NCBI RefSeq assembly: GCF_026151205.1
Contig: NC_087076.1
Coordinates: 1,063,692 to 1,127,691 of the forward strand
Origin: Bolinopsis microptera
Taxonomy: Eukaryota; Ctenophora; Tentaculata; Lobata; Bolinopsidae
Length of the DNA stretch: 64,000 nucleotides
Direction: 5' to 3'
This document shows, one piece after another, positions 36,061 to 46,083 of this stretch (the stretch's first letter is position 1; every line of letters starts with the position of its first letter). The notes beneath the pieces were generated by a model. It made no database searches, had not been told where the DNA came from, and saw only the letters and a list, made by a program, of their open reading frames with translations. A program made the translations under genes and the position numbers.

Positions 36061-36985
36061 ATCACATGCTGTGGGTAGTTTGCGGGAGTTGTTATGGTGT
36101 ACAATTCCAAACAACGAACATCCCCCAGGTGTCGACCAGAGAGTCAGCTACTAGGTATTTCATGATCGATGTGAATCCAATCGTCTGGCCTACTTGTACG
36201 AGTGTGGGGCTGGGTTGCCTCTCCAGGTTAGCGTGAAAGCGTTCACGTTGCATGGCAGGCTTCCTGGTGTTACCCTGACAGCTTGATAGGCTGCTCTTCT
36301 GCACTCCTGGGTATCGTATTTGTCCTTCTTGACAGTTTCATCACTGTCTTCATCGCGGGCAATGCCCTGGTCTGCTTTGATTTGGACGTGGATAATCTCG
36401 ACTGTGGAGCCGGTGTTGATCACTAAGTCGGGTTTCTGCATTGGCAGATTACCGTATTTGAGCTGGGGCTCAACCAAGACTGTCAGCGTACTTTCCTTTC
36501 CTCTAAAGTGCTTTGCGAGTTTGGTGACAACTTTGTCATGTCTTTTGACTCGCAGGCCGTGAGTTGCCGGGCACATCTGGCTGATGTGTCCTAGGGATGC
36601 AAACTTTTGGCCTGGACATTTATCGCACAAATTGTGGATTGCCGGCTTCATCCCACCTCTGTTGTTCCTGAGGGGGGTACCGAGGCAGTTACAGCGTACG
36701 TTGATAGCGCCCAGGTATTTGGCCGCCTTCAAAGAGGTCCTGTTGTCTGACAATAATTTGAAGCTGGACTTACTGGTGTTAGTGGGTACTACCGTTCTTA
36801 AACCCTTGCCATCGCAGGTTGACCAGAACTTTTCCTTAGTTATACTGGCTAGTTGAGTTTTGGTGTGGTAGTTTTTGCCAAAAATCCTGCATCTTTTCTT
36901 CCCTATCGTCAGGCGAGTCTTTGAAGGCTCTTGGTGAACCAATAGTCGGACTATCGGGTCTGAGGATTCTGCCATCCTCTCAGTT
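36061..36985 (-). pseudogene. R2-type retrotransposon, C-terminal half (frameshifted)
   Basis: The minus strand from 36975 reads ESSDPIVRLLVHQE, then a zinc-knuckle segment (CDKCPGQKFASLGHISQMCP, THGLRVKRHDKVV) and VEPQLKYGNLPMQKPDLVI. This is the order and wording of the R2 C-terminus: CCHC-like knuckle, R-RHD, VEPQL and KPD of the endonuclease core. The frame breaks near 36195-36240 and continues in another frame as KYLVADSLVDTWGMFVVWN, the R2 terminal block. The upstream part of the same element is at 39225-39470. No 28S rDNA flank is visible. Confidence 0.8.
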
Positions 36986-38575
36986 GTAGTAAAAAAGTCA
37001 TCTCATGTAATTGCACCTGTATTGTCGAATTACTTCAATATCCTTATGACCCAAGGTATATTTCCTGATGTCCTGAAAACTGGTAAAATAACACCTGTAT
37101 ATAAGAAAGGTAACCCAGAAGAAATCGAGAACTACCGTCCTATCTCCACACTGTCCGTCTTCGGTAAGATCTTTGAAAAGCTCATATATTCTAGAATATA
37201 CGGATTTGTTAGCTCCCAGGGAGTTATATCGAAGACACAGTTTGGATTTAGGAAATCTCACTCTACATCTCATGCAGTTAATTACTCTGTAGATTTAATT
37301 ACGAAATCTCTTAAACTTAAGAATCATGTTTTAGGAATATTCATTGACCTAAGCAAAGCTTTTGACACCATCGATCATTCAACACTTCTTATAAAATTAG
37401 AGGGATGTGGAGTGAGAGGAGTTGCAAATAACCTCATAAAAAGCTACTTGACAAACAGGCAACAATACACCGAAGTTGTAGGAGAAAAATCAGATACCCT
37501 ATCTATTCAATTTGGTGTCCCGCAGGGTTCAATTCTTGGACCTCTCCTATTTCTTCTTTATATGAACGACATCACAAACAGTTCTAAACTCGGGTCATTT
37601 GTTACCTTTGCTGATGATACCAATATATTTGTTGTCGGCAAAACAAAACGTGAGGCATATGAACGAGGAAATGAGCTTCTGTCATCATTACAGTCTTATA
37701 TGAGAGCGAATAAGTTACATATAAACATGTCCAAGTGCTGCTACATACACTTCAAACCCACCATGGCAGGTTCTAAATCAGAGATTTTATCACACCCTGA
37801 AGGTGTACTAACTATAGACAACTTTCCAATCAAAAAGGTTTCATCCGCAAAATTTCTGGGTGTTATAATTGACGAGAACCTATCATGGGAAGATCACATC
37901 AAAGCTCTTAAGCGAACTCTAAATCATTCCACATCCACTTTATGTAGACTCCGCTGCTCCCTTCCAGAATTTCTACACCAACAATTATATTATACCCTGT
38001 TCGAATCACATCTTTCTTACTGTATATCTGTATGGGGTGGGGCAGCGAAGCAACGTATAAGCTCATTATTTACTGCTCAGAAGTACTGTCTCAGAGTACT
38101 ATTTGGTGATAGACTGGCGTACCTTGATAAGTTTAAGACTTGTGCACGTACTAGGCCTATAGGACACCAGAAACTAGACCAAAAATTCTTCATAAAAGAG
38201 CACACCAAACCGATATTCAAGCATAATAATATTCTAGCTATACAAAATCTATATACATACCACAGTTACCTGGAGCTCTACAAGATAATGAAATTCCGTG
38301 CTCCAATATCCTTACATGAGGGTTACACATGTTCATCAAGGAAACCCTGCCTTCTAATCTGTCAGGCAGACCCACCTGACAATCACAACACTAGATCAAC
38401 CAAAATTTTTAACATTTTAACCCCAAAGTTCAGAATGACTGATTTTACTACTAGTGTAATGTGCTTGCGAGGAAAGCTAAAACGTGCGCTACTAGCTAAT
38501 CAACATAACCACGCCCTGCTTGATTGGACCGTAAAAGACTTTGACTGCACAAATATTATTTTCCAAACATTATAA
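36986..38575 (+). CDS. CR1/Jockey-superfamily LINE reverse transcriptase, 5-prime truncated
   Basis: A stop-free frame of ~517 codons. Motifs: NYRPISTLSVFGKIFEKLI, QFGFRKSHSTSHAV, LGIFIDLSKAFDTIDH (motif A), FGVPQGSILGPLLFLLYMND (motif B), FVTFADDTNIF (motif C), KFLGVIIDENLSW. The tail after the thumb (LYELYKIMKF-type helices and NHNTRST) is typical of this group. It begins abruptly within the finger region with no endonuclease domain, so it is a truncated copy. It has inserted within the R2-type element, whose halves lie on either side in opposite orientation. The catalytic motifs look intact. Confidence 0.85.
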   Translation, partial: VVKKSSHVIAPVLSNYFNILMTQGIFPDVLKTGKITPVYKKGNPEEIENYRPISTLSVFGKIFEKLIYSRIYGFVSSQGVISKTQFGFRKSHSTSHAVNYSVDLITKSLKLKNHVLGIFIDLSKAFDTIDHSTLLIKLEGCGVRGVANNLIKSYLTNRQQYTEVVGEKSDTLSIQFGVPQGSILGPLLFLLYMNDITNSSKLGSFVTFADDTNIFVVGKTKREAYERGNELLSSLQSYMRANKLHINMSKCCYIHFKPTMAGSKSEILSHPEGVLTIDNFPIKKVSSAKFLGVIIDENLSWEDHIKALKRTLNHSTSTLCRLRCSLPEFLHQQLYYTLFESHLSYCISVWGGAAKQRISSLFTAQKYCLRVLFGDRLAYLDKFKTCARTRPIGHQKLDQKFFIKEHTKPIFKHNNILAIQNLYTYHSYLELYKIMKFRAPISLHEGYTCSSRKPCLLICQADPPDNHNTRSTKIFNILTPKFRMTDFTTSVMCLRGKLKRALLANQHNHALLDWTVKDFDCTNIIFQTL

Positions 38576-39215
38576 CTGGCTGGTCACACACATCTAAATT
38601 AAATTACCCTAGGCTACTGTTTTCCAAGTCTTGTCCTGTGAGTAAAGTATGTGTGAGAAAGTTTTAATAAAATGCATGTATATTTTTGAATTTTTAAATT
38701 TTAATTTGAGAATGAAGTATAAAGAAATTTTTAATTAGCATTGTATAGTTTAAAATATTTATAGCTTATTATAACCATTGATAAATCTAAGCCATAATCT
38801 TTCGCCTGCTCTCCAATATCCACCTTGAAGGTGCATTTTTAATCCTTGAACTACACAATATAAAATCAAACATGTTTTAGTGTAGACTTTTTGTCACAAC
38901 AAGACTGCAACCTAGATAGTAAAAACTTTAAACAGAACCCCTAATGTCTGCTAACAATTTTTCTTATAGTCCTAATTTGAGCCTTGTCTCTAAAAACTTA
39001 ACTGAACTAGCGTTTTGGTGTGTGCAAAAGCTCCCAGGCACGCGCATTCCTTGCCCCGTTAGTAACCTGTCCTTCCAAAACCAAACAAGCAGTCAAGGAC
39101 AAAAAGTCAAACACCAAATGGGCATTATATTTTATGAATTGTTTTACATCTTTTATTCTGTAAAATGTGCTAAAATTAAATTTCTTGTTTCATTGAATTT
39201 CTTGTTTCATTGAGT
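38576..39215 (+). repeat. LINE 3-prime UTR with inverted UTR copy B and tandem tail
   Basis: Non-coding tail after the LINE stop. From 39030 it matches 35893-36060 in inverted orientation. It ends in two tandem copies of TTTCTTGTTTCATTGAA just before R2-type sequence resumes at about 39225. Such short tail repeats commonly terminate CR1-like LINEs. Confidence 0.6.
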
Positions 39216-39560
39216 TCTTTGTCTTTTCAGTAGAGGGATCCTGGTTCGTAGAGAAAGTAGGCCTAGTCCACCGAAGGAACGTCAGTGTAGAAGGCTGCTG
39301 CTAGGACGTCCTTCGGGAGTTTCAGCCACCTTCTGATATACTCTCGTACTAGGATGTCGATTTCGGTGAGGGTCTTACATACCGCTGCTGCTGACCTTAA
39401 TGCCGAGGTACTTATACCAACCTTCAGAGTTAAGAGCAGGGATCTCTGACCCATTCACTCTTATAGTTTGTGTGACATCCACGAAGGTGGTTTTCCTCTT
39501 GGTAGGCGGCTCTTCTGCACTCCTGGGTGTCATACTTATCCTTCTTGACAGTTTGGTCGC
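39216..39560 (-). pseudogene. R2-type retrotransposon, RT thumb fragment
   Basis: The minus strand reads SAAAVCKTLTEIDILVREYI, RRWLKLPKDVLAAAFYTDVP and, after a frameshift near 39265, GGLGLLSLRTRIPLLKR. These are the R2 thumb motifs (RRWL-LP-D, then GGLG). They continue logically to ESSDPIVR at 36975, so the LINE at 36986-39215 split one R2 copy. At 39500-39560 a repeat of the R2 C-terminal segment (CACTCCTGGGTGTCATACTT) occurs out of order, indicating a second fragment. Confidence 0.72.
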
Positions 39561-39879
39561 TGTAAATAAATAAACCGAATACTACTAAACGATCTCAAAA
39601 ATATGTTTCTGGCAATAAATATGGTTAATTTTAATGTTAAACAAATACAAAATAGATAATGATGATGGAAATCTTAAAATAACTGACTACAATGAGCATT
39701 TTATTAACAATAAATAGTAAGATCAAAAACTTTAAATTCATTCCAACAGATTAATTTTAAATACCTACATAACAAATTATACCCGCTAAAATGTTATAAA
39801 ACCTTAATAATTTAGTAACAAATAGAACAAAACACGTTTTATCTGTCACGCCAAAATTCATTTACTGAACATTTAATAT
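39561..39879. other. AT-rich spacer, nothing recognised
   Basis: No coding or repeat features seen. Confidence 0.4.
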
Positions 39880-40471
39880 AACGGGTGATATTCGTAAAGT
39901 ATTTGTTCCAACTCGGCGCGTGTCCTGGTTGGTCATAAACCTACAACTGAACATTGAAATTAGGTATTTATATTTTAACGCGCGATAATACTCGTAAAAT
40001 ATTTGTTTCAATTAATATATTACATATTAGACTCGGCGCGCGTCTCGGTAAGTTACAAACATGAAAAGATTTGTCGTTATGTAAAGATGCGAGAAACAAG
40101 AAAAACTACTGGGCCGCGCCGCGCATCAAATAATTCTTCTCGCAACCACTTCGGTAGATCAGCAAGAAGCACCACTAGGCCTCACCGAGCTGCGAAGGAT
40201 TAACATCGTGAAAACCTTAACCATTGTTAATGATCTGGCCCGGCGCGCGCTACTTCGTAGCTCGTGCCGTCTAACATTTCGAGAAGAAAGCGGCGCGCGC
40301 TACTTCGAAGAAATTTAGACGAGTAACATCCGTCAAAGAAAACCGGGTAACAACTTTCATGTTTTAATATACTTACATTTTGTATGTTTACAACCTACCA
40401 GGACGCGCGCCGAGTTGGAATCGTCGATGGTCCTGTAAATGGAACGCATATTTTACAAGTATCACCCGTTA
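39880..40471. mobile_element. MITE-like element with ~65-bp imperfect terminal inverted repeats
   Basis: The left end AACGGGTGATATTCGTAAAG and the CCAACTCGGCGCG that follows recur inverted at 40390-40471 (ACAAGTATCACCCGTT preceded by CGCCGAGTTGG). A third, internal copy of the same block is at 39978-40060 (ATAATACTCGTAAAATATTT, GACTCGGCGCGCGTC). The interior also holds one GC-rich segment related to the hAT-like MITEs (40105-40205). No transposase is present. Confidence 0.6.
40220..40336 (+). repeat. 117-bp direct repeat, copy 1
   Basis: Matches 40497-40617. Shared landmarks: CCATTGTTAATG, TCTGGCCCGGC, GCTACTTCGTAGC, GAGAAGAAAGCGGCGC and ATTTAGACGAGTAACATCCG. Confidence 0.7.
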
Positions 40472-40496
40472 ACTTATATTCAGCAAAATAAGTTGA

Positions 40497-40617
40497 CCAT
40501 TGTTAATGGTCTGGCCCGGCACGTGCGCTACTTCGTAGCACTTGCCGGGCCATTTTGAGAAGAAAGCGGCGCAGGTTATAGCTACTTCGAAAAAATTTAG
40601 ACGAGTAACATCCGTCA
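40497..40617 (+). repeat. 117-bp direct repeat, copy 2, with hairpin
   Basis: Second copy, better preserved at its hairpin: CCCGGCACGTGCGCTACTTC is followed by GTAGCACTTGCCGGG, which can fold back on it. Copy 1 lies inside the MITE-like element; this copy lies just outside. Confidence 0.65.
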
Positions 40618-41031
40618 ACAAAATAATAAGATAAGACATGTAATTAAAACGTACAGAATTAATGACAATGAAATCAGAAATGATGATTAAAATTTTCGGT
40701 CAAGATTTTAAAAATATTACGATATTTACGATGAAGATTTATCTTAAAAGTATGCCGCACATTATTTGACTTTAATATTTTAGTTTCACGGTCGCTTTAC
40801 TTTGCAAATTTTAAAAATCGAGCGCTGAAGCAAAACTTTTTATTTTTAACATTATGGTGGCACGTTCTCGTTAGAACGTTGTTTTGCCGTAAAATTCAAT
40901 TTTTGTCGATATTATCGTTTATCTTTGTGCCTTGCATTATTTCAAAGTTAGTGTTTTACTCGAGTTATGGAAAATTTAAACAAGTCTTTTTCAGCAAAGG
41001 GCTCAAGCCTATTGAGGACGAAAATTACGTT

Positions 41032-41038
<7 letters not shown>
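40618..41038. other. AT-rich spacer
   Basis: Nothing recognised. Confidence 0.35.
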
Positions 41039-41067
<29 letters not shown>

Positions 41068-41181
41068 GGGGACCCCCAACCCATTTAGCTGAGACACCTC
41101 ACAGCAAGTTGACCAAAGTGGCTCTTGCTTGTGATCGGTGAATCAACTACCCGCCGAAGCGGTGGGTTGGGAGTCCCCCCT
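41039..41181. repeat. Poly-A run plus structured hairpin repeat, copy 2
   Basis: A run of about 27 A (41039-41065) adjoins a full copy of the structured repeat seen at 11301-11390. Its outer arms pair over ~17 bp with one mismatch: GGGGGACCCCCAACCCA at 41067 and TGGGTTGGGAGTCCCCC at 41163. Inside are a CACAGCAAG / CTTGCTTGTG stem and a CCCGCCGAAGCGG hairpin. Confidence 0.65.
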
Positions 41182-41258
41182 GGGATCATTTCGTCCGTAA
41201 AATTGTATACAATATAAAATAGTACAGTAAAATATCTACAAAATTTACATAAACAAAT

Positions 41259-41477
41259 CTAGGAGACCTCAAAGCTCGTCTTCTGGGGAATGAGGTTGAA
41301 GGATACGTCTTGCAGTTCAAGATGCTGGGCTGTTGACCTTCCTCTGATTCCCCTCAGTGCAATGAGTGTACTTCTTAACAGATCAAATCTGAATCGTGTT
41401 CTGATATGATTTTTGACTTGGCTCTTGGCTTCTTTTTTGTGGTCAGCTATCATCTCAGAGACACGATCTACAAACAC
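41259..41477 (-). pseudogene. Retroelement coding fragment, unclassified
   Basis: The minus strand encodes DHKKEAKSQVKNHIRTRFRF and LRSTLIALRGIRGRST. The same words recur at 45850-45965 (minus, VDHISEMIANHNKEAKSQVK) and 42003-42105 (plus, ALRGYRGKK). The arrangement resembles C-terminal segments of uncharacterised retroelement-type polyproteins in invertebrates (from memory). Decayed. Confidence 0.35.
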
Positions 41478-41653
41478 TGTGCAGAGCGTTTTAATTGACT
41501 GTTTGCTTTACTCCTCAGTTAGGGAAAAATTCAACTTCCACCCCATCTTACTATATATAAAGCGAGACGATATATGTTTATCCGTGCCATTTTACTGACA
41601 CCACGGCATCAACTTTAATACGACTTTCCGCAAAAACCGTAAAAGATATACAA

Positions 41654-41781
41654 TTGTTGCGCGATGCACTACTGGGTCGCGCCGCGCATCAAATAATTCT
41701 TCTTGCAACCAACTTCGGTAGATCGGCGAGATGCACCACTGTGCCTCACCGAGCTGCGAAGGATTGACATCGTGAATCAAG
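41654..41781. mobile_element. hAT-like MITE, copy with clean 8-bp target duplication
   Basis: Begins TTGTTGCGCGATGCACTACT, carries GGTCGCGCCGCGCATC, and ends GGATTGACATCGTGAATCAAG. Flanked by ATATACAA at 41646-41653 and 41782-41789. The ends are imperfectly inverted: the complement of the right end, CTTGATTCACGATG, resembles TTGTTGCGCGATG. Confidence 0.7.
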
Positions 41782-42002
41782 ATATACAACTGAAACTTTT
41801 TTGACTAGGTCAAATGCTTTTATGCTTTTCAAATCAGCATGAAAAAACAAAAAAATTGGCCTAGGAATAAGAATTTTAGTGCCCAAAATTTTGACCCCAA
41901 GTGGTGTCAAAAACGCGAATTAAATAGGTCATGGTTATTTTAGTTTCTTGAGTCTTGACACCACTTTAGAGTAAGACGAGTTCCTGCTAGTATATATAAA
42001 TA

Positions 42003-42310
42003 ACTATTGCTCTACGAGGGTACCGAGGAAAGAAGGTGGACACCAAACGTCAGATTCAGCTATCAGAAGTCTCATATAACCTTATCCCTGCCCCTATAAT
42101 GGAGTAGATCATGTGTTTTGTTAAAATGTTTAAAAAAATTATTTCTAAAGCAAATCGTATGATCTGCTGGATTGTTAGGAACTTAGTTATTAGAGAAAAG
42201 GTTGTAATGATAGCTATTTATCAAAGGGACACGCCCTGAAGAACAGTGATACAAGGATACATGGATACAAAGGATACAAGGATACAAGGATACAGTGATG
42301 ACACCAAAGT
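42003..42310 (+). repeat. Retroelement scrap with AAGGATAC tail repeats
   Basis: A coding relic (ALRGYRGKKVDTKRQIQLSE) lies near 42005-42100. About 140 bp later is an array of GATACAAGGATACATGGATA-type repeats at 42245-42295, the same tail motif that closes the LINE ends at 12430 and 14130. Confidence 0.45.
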
Positions 42311-42339
42311 GGCAGAAGCCTATAATAACAAGAGAGAGT

Positions 42340-43712
42340 AACAGGAGAACAGCCCGAGATGGTCTTATACAACGGAGCTGACGGCAAGACAGCGAGATCT
42401 TTACTTCCAAGAGTTGGTTGGAGTAGTGACTAAAGACCGAGTAGAACTCGGATGCAAACCAAAGTTGACTGAGAGGCAGAAGCTAAGACAACTGGTAGAA
42501 TCGGTGTCAGAGAACGACATGCTAGTCAGCCTGGTAAACAAGGGAGTACAGGGCAGAATAAAAAAAATTAAGGAGAGCCCGGCTCTCCTTAAATTCCACC
42601 TAAACTCGACACACGACGTGGCTAATACCCCTGCAAACATGAAATTGTGGAACTACTCGAGTACAGGAAATTGTACACTTTGTGGTTGGAAGACGTGCAA
42701 CATCAAGGGGGGGGGGGGGGGGGGGATTTGGGGACTTGGGGAATTACGTCAACGATTTTACCCCGAGTCCCCATTTTTAGTCCCCATTAGTCCCCAAAAG
42801 TCTCCATTAGTCCCCATTTAGATTTCAAAAAATCTGGCTACTTGAGGGCTGTTAGAGTACCTAACTAACTTGAAAACCATAAATAACTGTCAAAAATTCT
42901 GGGGACTTATGGGGACAAATGGTGAATTACGTCAACGAGTTGACCTCTAGTCCCCATGATTTTTAGTCCCCATTAGTCCCCAAAAGTCTCCATTGGTAGT
43001 CATTGGCCCCCCCCCCAACATCAAGCACATCCTAGCTGTCTGCAGTGTAGCAAGAAACTCCAAAAGGTACAACTGGAGACATGACAACGTCCTACGTGTT
43101 ATAGCCGGAGTCTTGCTTGACCAACTCAAGATGTACAATTCCTCAGGTTCCACGACCTCCGAAAAAGAATGGATACGGTTCAAGTCGAAGGATAGGAAGT
43201 ATGAACACCCAAAGCCAAAGTTGAGGAAGGAAAGGCCCTTTGAGAGAGAGAAAGACTGGAAGCTGATATGGGACGAGGATACACTACCTGCCCAGTTCCC
43301 ACAGCACATCTACAACACAGCAGAGAGACCCGACATTGTAGTATGGTCGGATAATTTGAGAGAAGTAGTTCTGATTGAACTGACTTGTGGTGACGAGAGT
43401 AACTTCAGTGACCAAGAGCTGATTCCTGGCATCGACGGGTGCGGTTGGAAAGCTCTGCTCTTTACGGTAGAGATTGGGTGTAGGGGCTTCTGGCACCATA
43501 CTGTACCAGCTCTATTCAATTACTTTGAATTGGTGAAGAGAACGAAGAATAAAGCCCTGAATGAGGCTGCTTTGGTTGCTCTTCGATGTTCCTATACAAT
43601 CTGGTTAGCCCGCGACAACAAGAAATGGTCTACCTTTTGTCTTCCTCTGATTCCCCTGAGTGCTATGAGTGTGCTTCGTAGCAGATCAAACCTGAATCGT
43701 GTTCTGATGTGA
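42340..43712 (+). pseudogene. Endonuclease-LINE C-terminus, split by a poly-G MITE
   Basis: From 42340 the plus strand reads TTELTARQRDLYFQELVG and, at 42645-42700, LWNYSSTGNCTLCGWKTC, the first half of a zinc knuckle. After the insertion at 42707-43016 it resumes in frame as HILAVCSVARN, RYNWRHDNVLRVIAG and RPDIVVWSDNLREVVLIELT, the restriction-like endonuclease core, ending at a stop at 43710. The parts parallel the 800-codon element at 31931-34333 (CKLCGDKLGTVPHILAGC, RYRWRHDKVL, RPDLVLFS). Without the MITE the frame is open through the knuckle and nuclease. Confidence 0.75.
42707..43016. mobile_element. Poly-G-ended MITE, 310 bp, 8-bp target duplication
   Basis: Begins with 19 G and ends with 10 C. 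Flanked by AACATCAA at 42699-42706 and 43017-43024. Subterminal repeats AGTCCCCATTAGTCCCC near both ends point inward in opposite orientation relative to GGGGACTTGGGG and GGGGACTTATGGGGAC. Removing it restores the host LINE reading frame exactly, showing precise insertion. Confidence 0.8.
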
Positions 43713-44000
43713 TCCCCAGGTCAAGATTCATGCGAGATTGCGAGCTAGACTCATCGCACAAAATGTGTAAATAAATGACAAAACAGAAAAAGTTTAACTT
43801 AAAAGTTGAGGGACACAATAATTAGGAACTTAACGTGTATTTTATACACTTAACGCGTATTTTATCACTTGTTTATAGCGTGAAAACTTCGACGTAACGC
43901 GCGGGAGATTCGGCGAGATTTTGGTGAGTTTCCCATAAATCTCGCACTTAAACTCGTGATGAAGCGAGTTTAAGTGCGAGTCTAAGGTGTGCTTTTTTCA
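43713..44000. other. Spacer with a perfect 16-bp hairpin
   Basis: CTCGCACTTAAACTCG (43941-43956) pairs perfectly with CGAGTTTAAGTGCGAG (43965-43980) across an 8-base loop TGATGAAG. Otherwise nothing is recognised. Confidence 0.6.
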
Positions 44001-44004
44001 GCAT

Positions 44005-44180
44005 TATTGGTGACCTAGTGGTTAGAGAAACCACTCTTCCAGGAAGCATCCCGTGCACAGACCTTGGTCTACATATATATTAAATTATTAACCATTCATT
44101 CTGTATGTGCACGAAAATTTATTTCAATCAAAAAAACCACCCTCTGCGCAGAAGGTTCAGGGTTCGAATCACAGTGTCAT
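44005..44180 (+). repeat. tRNA-like SINE split between A and B boxes
   Basis: A box TGACCTAGTGGTTAGAG at 44011-44027 and B box GGTTCGAATCA at 44161-44171, separated by ~130 bp instead of the usual ~35. ACCAC occurs on both sides of an insertion of ~100 bp. Joining the sequence across it gives an ordinary tRNA-like spacing with an anticodon-arm segment CTCTGCGCAG. Confidence 0.55.
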
Positions 44181-44549
44181 CTAGTTTATGGAGTAGCTAA
44201 GTATCCATTGAATCTACGCGATCTCCCCGGTTGACTCAGCCGAATGATAGGAAACTTAATTTACGGTTAAATGAGAAGGGGTACCTACCTGTTAAAAATC
44301 AAGAAACTTCCTAGGATACGTATAACCTGTCAGTGCATACTGTAAACATTAAACATAGAACTATTGGCTATTAACTATTATTAATTATTTACTTGGTCAT
44401 TGGCCTTTTGCAGGAGGTAACTTTTCAATGAAAAATATTCTGGAAATTCTCAGGAATCTAGGAGTATTTTTAGAATCAAGCAGTTAACATGAACTTACTT
44501 AACATGAACGCGCAAATATATATATACACAAATATCAGATCACTCATAC

Positions 44550-44620
44550 ACTCCGTGGCCTGACCGGTAAGCCGAATATCGCAGACAGCTGTAGCGGTTC
44601 GAGACCCGCCAAAGATCGTT
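44550..44620 (+). repeat. tRNA-like SINE head or tRNA pseudogene
   Basis: A box GTGGCCTGACCGGTAAGCC from 44555 and an ideal B box GGTTCGAGACC at 44596-44606, spaced as in a tRNA. Acceptor arms do not pair well, so a functional tRNA is unlikely; a tRNA-derived SINE promoter is favoured. Confidence 0.55.
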
Positions 44621-45849
44621 ATACTGGTACTTCTTTTTTCAATGACAAATTTGGCGATAGGGATAATTTTCAAACACAGTTTCAATAACAAATCAAATGA
44701 TACGATTTTGAATGCATATTAGATTATCAGGGTGTGCAAGCAGTTCTAGCATAATAAGTTTAGTTCAAGCATGAACGTATTCTCTCAAAATAATCTCAGG
44801 AGATTCAGTGAAATGATAAATCAAGCAAGATTTTCTTGTGCCAATTTAAGGGTCATATCAAAGGATTAATTCCTGTAAATTTTGAAAAATATGGGTACAG
44901 TAGGTTTCACTCTCAGAAAGGGTGCAAGGAGGAAGGATCTGGAACAATTTTTGAAACACTCGTTCTAAGGAGTTAATTTTAGTACTAGTATTCGGACTAC
45001 AATACAAGGGGCGAATTTCGTGCAGTTATACTGCAGTTTGACAGGGTATGCTGAACGAGGCCAAAAAATCACCCCCCCCCCCCCCCCCCGTGACACGTGA
45101 CAATCACACTTTCAAATGCCCAAAATCCAGTATCACTGCACTTTCTCAGCAATCTTGATAGGGGATGTGATCCCACAGCCAGAAACCTTAGCAAACCAGC
45201 AGATAATCTACAAGGAAATTTTCGATTTCGGAGGAAATTTTCGGTGCCAAAGAGGAAATTTATAAAGTCTACGATCTGAATTTTGAAACATTTTACCATG
45301 AATTTTCTGGGGTAAAGAGGAGATTTTCTAAAAACAATCCAAAATTGTTGTCAAATGAAAGAGGAAAAAACTAACAGTTCTTTGAATCGTTCTTGAAACT
45401 GTGTTTGAAAATGATCTCTATTGCCAAATTGCTTCTAGGCCTTCTGTGTGGGCAAAATCATCAAGAATTTTTGCCTGCGGCAAACATATCTTCAATTCCT
45501 GTCTGTGCGAAAGTTTAAGTTGTATGCACTCTATATTTCTCAGGGTATGGTTGCCTCTACTCTGCAAGGCACATATAATAATTTGTGATAACTACGACAG
45601 ATGGTGCAAGCTGGCCATGTTTTACTTGTGGGTTGTAGGAGAAAGCCGTTTTGTAATACACTATTTTGAAGGACTTCAGATATTTTGATATTGCAGATTT
45701 TAATGTGGCCAAGCAAAAACCCAAAATTTTTTCTGGGGCCTAGCTCCAAATGCTTAAGACTGTCTTGTTTCACTCGCCGAAATTGTTTCACTCGCCAAGC
45801 GGGCCACAGAAAACAGAAAATTTGTATCTGCGAGGAAATTTTAAACTTT
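44621..45849. other. Repeat-derived intergenic DNA with an 18-C run
   Basis: 45072-45089 is a run of 18 C followed by GTGACACGTGACAATCAC. It could be one end of a poly-G-type element, but no partner end was found. No genes seen. Confidence 0.4.
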
Positions 45850-46083
45850 CTGGATGTGGGGATGTGATTTTTGACCTGGCTCTTAGCTTCTTTATTGTGG
45901 TTAGCTATCATCTCAGAGATATGATCTACAAACACAGTGCAGAGTGGTCCCATACCTCCAGTGCAGATGTTGTAAAGACTAGTGGGACCCTTTCTCTGAC
46001 TGAAATACACTCTCTTCATACAGATCTTTCTTCTCTTTCTCATGCGCACTGTAGATTTTATCTAGTGGCTTAAACGTATTTAA
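45850..46083 (-). pseudogene. Retroelement coding fragment, second copy
   Basis: The DNA at 45865-45945 closely matches 41405-41485. The minus strand encodes FVDHISEMIANHNKEAKSQV. Non-functional scrap of the same unclassified element. Confidence 0.4.

Noticed and set aside
44550-44620. Functional tRNA gene
   Set aside because: Good A and B boxes but poor acceptor and anticodon stem pairing; better read as a tRNA-derived SINE head.
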